Source: Haloarculaceae archaeon (GTDB taxonomy: Archaea > Halobacteriota > Halobacteria > Halobacteriales > Haloarculaceae). From it: DNA of 5,905 nt. Where the stretch lies: the NCBI GenBank assembly GCA_018609945.1, contig JAHENO010000023.1, forward strand, positions 1-5,905, given 5' to 3'. A program made the translations under genes and the position numbers. Shown here one piece after another: positions 1 to 4,928 of the stretch. The notes below the pieces were generated by a model, which worked only from the letters and a program-made list of their open reading frames with translations, was not told where the DNA came from and did no database searches. Each line of letters begins with the position of its first letter. Position 1 is the stretch's first letter.

Positions 1-914
1 CGGGAGTGAACGTCGAGGACGTCTGGGACGGGTTCGTGGGCGTCCAGCGCGAGGTCGCCATCGCGGACCACCCGGTCGACGTGGAGATCGGCCTCGACGG
101 CAGCCCCGACCTGGATCTCTCGCTGGACGACATCCGGACGCCGACTGGGCCCCGTGCCCGCGCCAGGGACGCCGACCTGACGGAGAATCCATACGTCCCT
201 CGCCCTGTCGAGAAGACCCTGGAAGACGACGACTGGCAGGCCGAAGGCGCGATGACCTACCTCTATCGCCGAGGGTTCGACGTCTACGACATCAACACCA
301 TCCTCTCGGCGGGGGCACTCGGACGCGGCCGGAACCGGCGGCTCGTCCCGACCCGGTGGTCGATCACCGCGGTCGACGACACCGTCAGCCGGTACCTCCG
401 CGGAACGCTACGGAACGCACCTAGCGTCGACGAGGTGGAGGTCTGGTACAACGAGTACATCGGCAACGACTACTGGGTCATTCTCGCGCCGGGCAACTGG
501 GAGTTCGAACTCGTCGAACTCAAGGCCCCCGGCAGTATCTGGAATCCCAGTCCCGATGGCGACTACTACCTGGCCGCCGACAGCGAAACCTACGAGGGCC
601 GGACAGCCTACGTCGACGAAACGTCCGGCGCCTACTACGCCTCGCGGCTGGCCGTGCTCGAACACCTGAAGGAACGCGACCGGCAGGCGACCTGTCTGGT
701 CATCCGGCACGCCAGCGAATCCTACTGGGCGCCCGTGGGCGTCTGGCAGATCCGCGAGGGCGTCCGCCACGCCTTCGAGGGCGAGCCCGCGACCGCCGGG
801 ACGTTTCACGGTGCCATCCGCCAACTCGAGTCGGCGCTGCCGGTCTCGATGGAGACGCTCCGCCGGAAGTCGGAACTCGTGGCCGGCGTCCAGTCGCAAC
901 TGACGGATTTCTAG
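1..914 (+). CDS. nreA: DNA repair protein NreA, C-terminal part (5' end outside window)
   Basis: Archaeal Nre-family protein, linked to DNA-damage repair and acting with the sliding clamp PCNA. The frame is open to the left edge. The first GTG (position 6) is probably internal, because family members are usually around 400 aa and carry an N-terminal zinc-binding segment absent here. Numbering from that GTG, 302 residues are visible. Family blocks I recognise are TENPYVPRPVEK (59-70), the RRGFDVY region (88-94), RRLVPTRWSITAVDD (111-125), GNWEFELVEL (163-172), GAYYASRLAVLE (208-219) and APVGVWQIREGVR (242-254). The protein ends in QSQLTDF (296-302), matching the archaeal PIP-box pattern QxxLxxF at the extreme C-terminus, where NreA binds PCNA. 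The TAG stop (912-914) overlaps the convergent DUF302 gene by four bases. The family call is secure. The repair role is known from the family, not seen here. Confidence 0.92.
   Translation, partial: GVNVEDVWDGFVGVQREVAIADHPVDVEIGLDGSPDLDLSLDDIRTPTGPRARARDADLTENPYVPRPVEKTLEDDDWQAEGAMTYLYRRGFDVYDINTILSAGALGRGRNRRLVPTRWSITAVDDTVSRYLRGTLRNAPSVDEVEVWYNEYIGNDYWVILAPGNWEFELVELKAPGSIWNPSPDGDYYLAADSETYEGRTAYVDETSGAYYASRLAVLEHLKERDRQATCLVIRHASESYWAPVGVWQIREGVRHAFEGEPATAGTFHGAIRQLESALPVSMETLRRKSELVAGVQSQLTDF
884..914 (+). other. PIP-like PCNA-binding motif at the NreA C-terminus
   Basis: The last seven codons before the stop (891-911) encode QSQLTDF, with Gln, Leu and Phe at the three spaced positions of the PCNA-interacting peptide. 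It is preceded by a basic/hydrophobic stretch (RRKSELVAGV). The usual second aromatic residue is absent because the chain ends at the first Phe. Binding is inferred from the motif and the family. Confidence 0.7.
911..914. other. CTAG shared by two convergent stop codons (nreA / DUF302 gene)
   Basis: The palindrome CTAG supplies TAG to nreA on the plus strand (912-914) and TAG to the DUF302 gene on the minus strand (913-911). The two reading frames overlap by exactly these four bases. There is no intergenic space for a terminator, so each mRNA's 3' end must lie inside or antisense to the other gene. Confidence 0.97.
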
Positions 915-1375
915 TCGATGGCGTGTTCCGAGTCCCGGAGCCTCGAAAACGCCGCGTCGACGAATTCGCCGGTGTCAGCGACGATATCGGCCCACGTCTC
1001 GTCGTCCGGCGCCAGCCCGACCAGCCGGGCGATTCGCATGATGGAGACGTGGTAGACGCGCTGGCGGCCCGGCCCTTCCTCCCAGACGACCATGTTGCAG
1101 GGGAAAAGCGCGCCGATCCGGCCCTCAGAGCCGTCGAGCGCACGGTCGGCCATCGCGGGATTGCACGCGCCCAGCACGTAGTAGGGGTCACGATCCGCGT
1201 CGACTTTCTCGTTGAGCAGTTCGGATGGGGAGAACTCGACGGGGATGCCGAACCCGGCGTCGACACACACCTCCCGCACGTACTCGATTGCCGCCTCGTG
1301 GTCCATCGCGAGTACGACCTGTTCCTCGCCGACGTCCGCCGGATCGATCGCTGCGGGATCGACTGGAAGGGTCAC
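911..1375 (-). CDS. DUF302 family protein
   Basis: A 154-aa protein matching the DUF302 family, a small alpha/beta domain of unknown biochemical role found in bacteria and archaea. Seen in order: an N-terminal MDHEAAIEYVREVCVDAGF segment (24-42); a PVEFSPSELLNEK strand-helix (45-57); the hallmark YVLGACNP (66-73, Cys71) followed by MADRAL; and the second hallmark GALFPCNMVVWEE (88-100, Cys93). The paired Cys residues in GACNP and FPCN are typical of the family. There is no signal peptide or membrane segment, so it is probably cytoplasmic. I chose the GTG at 1375 because GGAGGAG lies just upstream and the start forms a GTGA overlap with the stop of the gene before it. A longer reading to 1564 would run through that gene and has low-complexity Arg-rich sequence. 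The family call is firm. Its substrate is unknown. Confidence 0.88.
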   Translation of the reverse strand: MTLPVDPAAIDPADVGEEQVVLAMDHEAAIEYVREVCVDAGFGIPVEFSPSELLNEKVDADRDPYYVLGACNPAMADRALDGSEGRIGALFPCNMVVWEEGPGRQRVYHVSIMRIARLVGLAPDDETWADIVADTGEFVDAAFSRLRDSEHAID

Positions 1376-1665
1376 GTCTCCTCCGCGGTCGGAACAGGGC
1401 CGGTCCCGATTGCGTCTTCGACGGCCTCGAGAAACTCCTGGCGGGATGCGAAGTAAGGGTGGTCGACCTCCTCGAGGATTGCTTCGAGCTCCCGCGGCCC
1501 GTCGGGTGTCCGGATGACGGTGTCGCCCTCCCGGGCCACGACTTCGCTCTGTTCGATACCCCACATGAGTCGCTCGGCGACGCGTGCGAGGGGAGCACCC
1601 TCGACGGGAGCACCCTCGCCCAGCGGGACTGCAGGCTCCTCCTTGGTATCGTCGTCGTCGGCCAT
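1372..1665 (-). CDS. Small haloarchaeal protein of unknown function (DUF5789-like)
   Basis: A 97-aa acidic protein beginning MADDDDTKEE. Seen: a disordered acidic N-terminus, a GEGAP/VEGAP duplication (16-25), an amphipathic helix LARVAERLMWGIEQSEVV (26-43), the conserved-looking GDTVIRTPDGPRELEAIL (47-64), and YFASRQEFLEAVEDAIGTGPVPT (71-93). The last two blocks resemble small haloarchaeal proteins I associate with DUF5789, but this is from memory and unverified. No membrane segment, Cys cluster or catalytic motif is visible. The ATG at 1665 is preferred over an in-frame start at 1869: the extra 68 residues would be Arg-rich, lie over the divergent gene and cross its promoter. It is first in a two-gene operon. 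Its TGA (1372-1374) overlaps the GTG of the DUF302 gene in a GTGA, so the two are probably made in a fixed ratio. Function unknown. Confidence 0.85.
   Translation of the reverse strand: MADDDDTKEEPAVPLGEGAPVEGAPLARVAERLMWGIEQSEVVAREGDTVIRTPDGPRELEAILEEVDHPYFASRQEFLEAVEDAIGTGPVPTAEET
1380..1384 (-). promoter_or_regulatory. Shine-Dalgarno site deciding the GTG start of the DUF302 gene
   Basis: On the minus strand GGAGGAGAC directly precedes the GTG at 1375, giving a GGAGG core with a 4-nt spacer. It lies inside the end of the upstream coding sequence (its AEET codons). It is the only strong ribosome-binding site I see in the window, as expected for an internal operon gene in an organism that otherwise uses leaderless starts. 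Confidence 0.7.
1591..1620 (-). repeat. 15-bp in-frame tandem duplication inside the small acidic protein
   Basis: Two adjacent 15-bp units, 1591-1605 and 1606-1620 (plus-strand unit GGGAGCACCCTCGAC, then the same ending GCC), are 14/15 identical. They encode GEGAP and VEGAP. The period is five codons, so the frame is kept. It falls in the flexible N-terminal part and looks like recent slippage. Confidence 0.85.
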
Positions 1666-1687
1666 GGCTGGACGTTCATCCGGACCG

Positions 1688-1695
1688 TGATTAGG
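1688..1695 (-). promoter_or_regulatory. Weak TATA-like element for the small-protein/DUF302 operon
   Basis: On the minus strand CCTAATCA lies 23-30 nt upstream of the ATG at 1665, the right distance for a leaderless haloarchaeal transcript. No Shine-Dalgarno precedes the ATG. The box is a poor match and is offered mainly on position. Confidence 0.25.
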
Positions 1696-1752
1696 GCTTT
1701 CGATACCGGCGGGCCCCCAATCTGCCCCGTCGGACGCCCGTCTGACGGGTAG

Positions 1753-1760
1753 TTTTGTAG
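1753..1760 (+). promoter_or_regulatory. TATA-like element for the membrane protein gene
   Basis: TTTTGTAG lies 22-29 nt upstream of the ATG at 1782, inside a GC-rich divergent spacer. No Shine-Dalgarno is seen before the ATG, consistent with a leaderless mRNA. The rest of the 116-nt spacer (1666-1781) shows only this and the weaker minus-strand box. Confidence 0.45.
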
Positions 1761-1781
1761 CTGTCACGTCTATCCTGCCAC

Positions 1782-2747
1782 ATGACAAGCCTGACCGACG
1801 TCTACGACGGGGGTGTCGGGACCGCCACGGGCCTGCGGCGGCGACTCCTCGGGGCGGGACTGTTCGCACTCGGCGCCGGGATGGTCGTCGGGGCGATTCC
1901 CGTTGCGACCACCGATCTGGCGGGGACGATCGGCCTCGGCGTCTACGAGGCCCGGGAACTGGCGGGTATCCTGGCCGGACTGGGGTTGCCAGCAGTGTTC
2001 CTCGGTATTTTCGCCGTCCTCCCGGCCGGCCGCGTCACTCGCGCTGCGGCCGCCATCGGTGCCAGCGTGGCAGTCCTGGGAGTCGGACTCTTCGCGACCG
2101 CCTACCCGTACAACTGGATCTCTAACCACCCGACTCTGGCCGTCGTCACGACAGCCATCTACTCCGTGGGAACGCTCGTGACCTTCTGGTGTCTGTTCGT
2201 CGGACTCGCGACGTTCAAGCGCCGCAACGACCCCGGCGGGACGGCACGGGTCGAGATCACCGACGAGGGCAAGATCCGGGTCGTTACCGACGACAGCCGG
2301 CGCCCCCTCGGACGGGGAAGCGTCGGCATGTTCGGTAGCGGTCCCGACGGCAGCGTCGATACCCAGACGAATCGGCCCGACGCGCACGCGAGCGGGTCCG
2401 TGGAGACGTCGGTCTCCTCCGAACGGGACGACGCGACGATAATCGACGACGACCCGTCGGAGCCACCTGCGGAAACCCCGGGCCAGCCGACGCCTGCAGG
2501 CGACGGCGCGGGCGGCGTCCAGTCGGCGCAACAGACCGAATCGGCTGCCACGCCATCCGATCCGGCCGCGGCAGACGCGGACATCCACGCGGCTGTCGAC
2601 CGCCGTGGCCGACCCGACGAATACTGCGGCAACTGCCGACACTTCGAGTACGTCCGCGCCGACGGGGACATGGCTCCCTACTGTGGCTTCCACGAGGGAC
2701 TGCTCGAGGATATGGACGCGTGCGACCAGTGGGAGTCGAACAGCTGA
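1782..2747 (+). CDS. Four-helix membrane protein with disordered tail and C-terminal Cys/His cluster
   Basis: A 321-aa uncharacterised haloarchaeal membrane protein, possibly the family listed as DUF7139 (recalled, not verified). Four hydrophobic segments are visible at about 21-43, 59-81, 86-108 and 118-143, with the motif GVYEARELAGILAGLG (53-68) between the first two. Residues 146-275 are soluble: a short basic KRRNDPGG stretch with a possible beta segment (155-170), then about 100 residues rich in Asp, Ser, Thr, Pro, Gly and Ala that look disordered. The chain ends in a compact cluster with Cys282, Cys285, His287, Cys301, His304 and Cys314 (CGNCRHF, PYCGFH, DACDQWE), which could bind zinc or another metal. 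By the positive-inside rule the KRR after helix 4 favours a cytoplasmic tail. The ATG at 1782 is the first after a TATA-like element and starts ahead of helix 1. No transporter or enzyme family is recognised. Confidence 0.9.
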   Translation: MTSLTDVYDGGVGTATGLRRRLLGAGLFALGAGMVVGAIPVATTDLAGTIGLGVYEARELAGILAGLGLPAVFLGIFAVLPAGRVTRAAAAIGASVAVLGVGLFATAYPYNWISNHPTLAVVTTAIYSVGTLVTFWCLFVGLATFKRRNDPGGTARVEITDEGKIRVVTDDSRRPLGRGSVGMFGSGPDGSVDTQTNRPDAHASGSVETSVSSERDDATIIDDDPSEPPAETPGQPTPAGDGAGGVQSAQQTESAATPSDPAAADADIHAAVDRRGRPDEYCGNCRHFEYVRADGDMAPYCGFHEGLLEDMDACDQWESNS

Positions 2748-2756
2748 ATCCCGCCG

Positions 2757-2762
2757 TTTAAA
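2757..2762 (+). promoter_or_regulatory. TATA box of tfs
   Basis: TTTAAA begins 31 nt upstream of the tfs ATG at 2788, in the 40-nt gap after the membrane protein gene. This spacing predicts a transcript starting at or very near the ATG. A GGAGG (2770-2774) lies 13 nt before the ATG, too far for an ideal Shine-Dalgarno, and would be at the very 5' end of or outside a leaderless mRNA. Confidence 0.7.
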
Positions 2763-2787
2763 CCTCCCCGGAGGCTACTCGGCCGAC

Positions 2788-3108
2788 ATGGAATTTTGCG
2801 ACGAATGCGGTTCGATGATGAAAACCGAGGGGGACGTGTGGGTCTGTGGGAGTTGCGGGTACGAACAGGTGCGCGACAGCGCGCGCGAGGAGGCGATGGT
2901 GACCACACAGGGACAGGAAGAAACCGAGATCGTCGACATGAGCGACGCCGAGGACCAGGCCCGCCCGACGACTCGCGTGCAGTGTCCCAACTGTGACAAT
3001 GACCGGGCCTACTACTACATGCAACAGATCCGTGCGGCCGACGAGAGCGAGACCCGGTTCTTCGTCTGTACCGAGTGCGACCACAAGTGGCGCGAGGACG
3101 ACCACTAG
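2788..3108 (+). CDS. tfs: Transcription elongation/cleavage factor TFS
   Basis: A 106-aa archaeal TFS, the homologue of TFIIS and of RNA polymerase subunits RPB9/RPC11. It enters the RNA polymerase secondary channel and stimulates cleavage of backtracked RNA. The N-terminal zinc ribbon has Cys4, Cys7, Cys20 and Cys23. An acidic linker (about 33-63) follows. The C-terminal ribbon has Cys66, Cys69, Cys94 and Cys97. The acidic pair on the catalytic hairpin is present as Asp85-Glu86 in RAADESETRFFVC, so the protein should be cleavage-competent rather than one of the inactive or inhibitory paralogues. Length and architecture are normal. The ATG at 2788 is the first Met and gives the canonical MEFCDECG start. 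It has its own TTTAAA box and probably shares its transcript with the gene starting 4 nt after its stop. Confidence 0.97.
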   Translation: MEFCDECGSMMKTEGDVWVCGSCGYEQVRDSAREEAMVTTQGQEETEIVDMSDAEDQARPTTRVQCPNCDNDRAYYYMQQIRAADESETRFFVCTECDHKWREDDH

Positions 3109-3112
3109 TACT

Positions 3113-3700
3113 GTGGACCCCGCGTTCCCGGACGTGGCGGCGGACCTCGACGGCTGGCGGCTGGCGGAGCAGGCCGTCGAGACGCTGTTCGAGGTGCCCG
3201 GCGCACGGGTTCGGGGCGCGACACGGCGCTACGAGGACGAACGCACCCGAACAGCCGTCCGCAAAGCGGCTCGCCTGGATCACGAGTGGCGGTTCGTCGC
3301 CGCCACCAGACTGGGGTTCGAGCCGGCACTCCCGGGCGGAGTGGTCCCGCTGATCCTGCCGATGGTGCGTCGCCAGGCCCGCGAGGCGTTCGCCGAGCGC
3401 CTGGCCGGGCGGGGGCTGGAACACGTCTCGCTACGGGACGATGACCGTGTTCGCGTCCCCGAGCGCACGCGTGCGTGGCTGACACGGTTCGGGGCCCGCG
3501 ATCCGGTCGCTGGCGGCGTTCCCGTCGTGGGGTTGGTCTGTGTCTGGGCGGATCGCAATGACTTTTTTGTCGTCACCGGCGGTCACCCTGAAGGACAGCT
3601 TGCGGACCTGCTGTCGCTGGCCGATCCACCCGACAGACTGACCCTGACGGCCGCGGAGTACCGCCAGGAGTTCCTCGATACCGTGCGGAGCGTCAGCTAG
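3113..3700 (+). CDS. Uncharacterised haloarchaeal protein downstream of tfs
   Basis: A 195-aa soluble protein in no family I can name. The N-terminal half is helical and charged (LAEQAVETLFEVPGARV at 17-33, RRYEDERTRTAVRKAA at 38-53). A hydrophobic stretch PGGVVPLILPMV (74-85) is too short and too interrupted by prolines to be a clear membrane helix. The C-terminal half looks alpha/beta, with VPVVGLVCVWADRNDFFVVTGG (136-157) as probable paired strands and a final helix (TAAEYRQEFLDTVRSV). There is no Cys cluster or obvious catalytic triad. The GTG at 3113 was chosen because it begins 4 nt after the tfs stop; an upstream in-frame ATG (2993) lies inside tfs and would add Arg/Thr/Ser-rich sequence typical of an out-of-frame shadow. 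Spacing implies co-transcription with tfs, which hints at, but does not prove, a link to transcription. It ends in a CTAG shared with the convergent gene. Confidence 0.85.
   Translation: MDPAFPDVAADLDGWRLAEQAVETLFEVPGARVRGATRRYEDERTRTAVRKAARLDHEWRFVAATRLGFEPALPGGVVPLILPMVRRQAREAFAERLAGRGLEHVSLRDDDRVRVPERTRAWLTRFGARDPVAGGVPVVGLVCVWADRNDFFVVTGGHPEGQLADLLSLADPPDRLTLTAAEYRQEFLDTVRSVS
3697..3700. other. CTAG shared by two convergent stop codons (second case)
   Basis: CTAG provides TAG to the 195-aa gene (3698-3700, plus) and TAG to the winged-helix gene (3699-3697, minus). This is the same arrangement as at 911-914. Neither gene has room for a 3' untranslated region outside its neighbour. Confidence 0.97.
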
Positions 3701-4731
3701 TCCTCGTCCGGAAGCTGGATGACGTTCTCGCGCCCGAGCCGGACTTTCTCGACCGCCCCTTCCTCGGCCATCGACGAGAGGACGCGCGACGTTTTCGATT
3801 TGGACCACTCGACGGCCTCGACGATCTCGGCCTGCCGCATCTGGCCGACGTTCCCCTCCAGCAACTCCAGGACCCGATGCTCTTCGCTCATCGGTTCGAG
3901 TGTCCCCGTCGAGTTCGGGGACTCTCCTCGCCCGCGGGCGCGACGACGGACGAACGCCCCGAGGCCGACGAACACAGAGACGGCGACCAGCGCCGCCAGC
4001 GCCACGACACCGCTGACGCCGGGAAGGCCGCCGCCGGACCCGCCATCCTCGGAGCTTCCGACGGGCGTCGCAGTGGTTGCGGAGTCCGCGGTTCCGTCCG
4101 TCTCTACAATGGAGTCCGGGACGAGTACGACCCGTGGCCGGTTGTCGGGGAAATCCCGCCGTCCCTGCCAGCGAACGGTTCCGTTCTCGGTCGCTGCGGG
4201 GTCGGGGCTGACGCTCTCGAAGGTCCATCCCTGTGGGGCGGACACGACGAGGCTGTCGTTCTCGGCAATAAAGAACCCGCCCCGGAACACGTCACCGACC
4301 ACGAGTCGGTCCTCCCCTGCCCGGGCGAAGCCAGTCCACCTGAAGCGGTAGGTGACGACGCCCCAACGTCTGGGGAGCGTCTGGACGCTGGTCGACGCCG
4401 AGAAGTCCGTCGCGGCCATCTCGCGCCCGGTGGCGTTCGCGGCCCCCGCCACGGTTCCCCGGATGCGATTCCCGAAGGGATCGAGATATCGGGACGTGTT
4501 CCGGCGGAAGCGCTCCTGGAAGGCCTCGAAGTCGTCGACGTCATCCTGGGTCGTCAATCGCGTCCGGATCCGTACGGTCCAGGTGGCAGACCCGTTGGGG
4601 TGGACCTCGACGCGGGTGACCGTGTGGTCCGTCTCGGGCGTGGTCTGTGCCAGACCCGTTCCCATGAGGGGTGCCGCGAGCAGGAGCAGGAGGACGAACG
4701 CACCGGCTGCGGTAAACCTCAATCCAGCCAT
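3697..4731 (-). CDS. Membrane-anchored winged-helix regulator with extracytoplasmic domain
   Basis: A 344-aa single-pass protein. Seen in order: a signal peptide or N-terminal helix (about 1-28, FVLLLLLAAPLMGTGLA); an extracytoplasmic beta-rich domain (about 30-210) with five N-glycosylation sequons (N46, N78, N99, N158, N183); a Ser/Thr/Gly-rich stalk (210-238); a transmembrane helix (239-261) followed by VRRRARGRG, a stop-transfer signal placing the C-terminus inside; and a winged helix (about 282-340) whose recognition helix is near SKSKTSRVLSSMAEEG. I associate the outer part with DUF7345 and the wHTH with DUF7343, from memory. It would read an envelope signal and act on DNA without a kinase. 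The ATG at 4731 is preceded by TTTATT and gives the signal peptide. It is divergent from an exported protein gene, its likeliest target or partner. Topology is well supported. Ligand and targets are unknown. Confidence 0.9.
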   Translation of the reverse strand: MAGLRFTAAGAFVLLLLLAAPLMGTGLAQTTPETDHTVTRVEVHPNGSATWTVRIRTRLTTQDDVDDFEAFQERFRRNTSRYLDPFGNRIRGTVAGAANATGREMAATDFSASTSVQTLPRRWGVVTYRFRWTGFARAGEDRLVVGDVFRGGFFIAENDSLVVSAPQGWTFESVSPDPAATENGTVRWQGRRDFPDNRPRVVLVPDSIVETDGTADSATTATPVGSSEDGGSGGGLPGVSGVVALAALVAVSVFVGLGAFVRRRARGRGESPNSTGTLEPMSEEHRVLELLEGNVGQMRQAEIVEAVEWSKSKTSRVLSSMAEEGAVEKVRLGRENVIQLPDED

Positions 4732-4757
4732 TCGCTTGCTCTCAGGCGACAGGAGGG

Positions 4758-4763
4758 AATAAA
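4758..4763 (-). promoter_or_regulatory. TATA box of the membrane winged-helix gene
   Basis: TTTATT on the minus strand lies 27-32 nt upstream of the ATG at 4731 and fits a leaderless haloarchaeal promoter. It is flanked by CTTTATTCC in GC-rich DNA. Confidence 0.65.
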
Positions 4764-4768
4764 GATCA

Positions 4769-4811
4769 CCGACAGTTTGTGGCCCGTGGGCGTTCCCGAC
4801 CCGGCTGTCGG
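4769..4811. repeat. Inverted repeat CCGACAG ... CTGTCGG in the divergent spacer
   Basis: CCGACAG (4769-4775) and CTGTCGG (4805-4811) are perfect 7-bp inverted copies separated by 29 bp. The left arm lies just upstream of the TATA box of the minus-strand regulator, where an archaeal transcription factor could act. A perfect palindrome GCACGTGC (4811-4818) abuts the right arm. A regulatory role is inferred only. Confidence 0.5.
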
Positions 4812-4861
4812 CACGTGCACAGTTGTGACCGGTCTGAGGCGTTCTCGCCCACTATTTCGCG

Positions 4862-4881
4862 CTGAAACAGTCTGCAACAGT
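4862..4881 (+). repeat. Tandem 10-bp direct repeat, possible operator
   Basis: CTGAAACAGT (4862-4871) is followed at once by CTGCAACAGT (4872-4881), 9/10 identical. Each contains the dyad CTG-N3-CAG. The 10-bp period places both copies on the same DNA face. It sits 17 bp upstream of the TATA box of the exported-protein gene, in the usual activator position. Binding by the divergent winged-helix protein is a guess. Confidence 0.55.
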
Positions 4882-4898
4882 CGGGATAATCGAGCCCG

Positions 4899-4904
4899 TT
4901 TATT
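4899..4904 (+). promoter_or_regulatory. TATA box of the exported coiled-coil protein gene
   Basis: TTTATT lies 25-30 nt upstream of the ATG at 4929, with a GC-rich segment before it in the BRE position. No good Shine-Dalgarno precedes the ATG, so a leaderless mRNA is expected. The core hexamer is identical to that of the divergent gene. Confidence 0.7.
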
Positions 4905-4928
4905 GTCGCCGTTGGTGTAGGGCGGACC

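Noticed and set aside
1376..1564. N-terminal extension of the DUF302 gene
   Set aside because: It overlaps the small upstream gene in a different frame, is Arg/Gly/Pro-rich, and a strong ribosome-binding site supports the GTG at 1375.
1770..2693. 307-codon minus-strand open frame
   Set aside because: It is a shadow of the four-helix membrane protein. Its product is Arg/Gly/Val-rich and it lacks a promoter.
2763..2774. CCTCC-CC-GGAGG hairpin as a terminator before tfs
   Set aside because: It has only 5 base pairs with a 2-nt loop and no T run, so it is too weak to call. It lies between the tfs TATA box and its ATG.
2993..3112. ATG start inside tfs for the 195-aa gene
   Set aside because: The added residues are Thr/Arg/Ser-rich shadow sequence of tfs. 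The GTG just after the tfs stop fits operon spacing.
3431..4228. 265-codon minus-strand open frame
   Set aside because: It covers parts of two real genes in another frame and is Arg-rich, with no domain.
3877..4920. 347-codon plus-strand open frame
   Set aside because: It is antisense to the winged-helix gene, spans the divergent promoter region, and has Gly/Arg/Asp-rich sequence with no recognisable domain.
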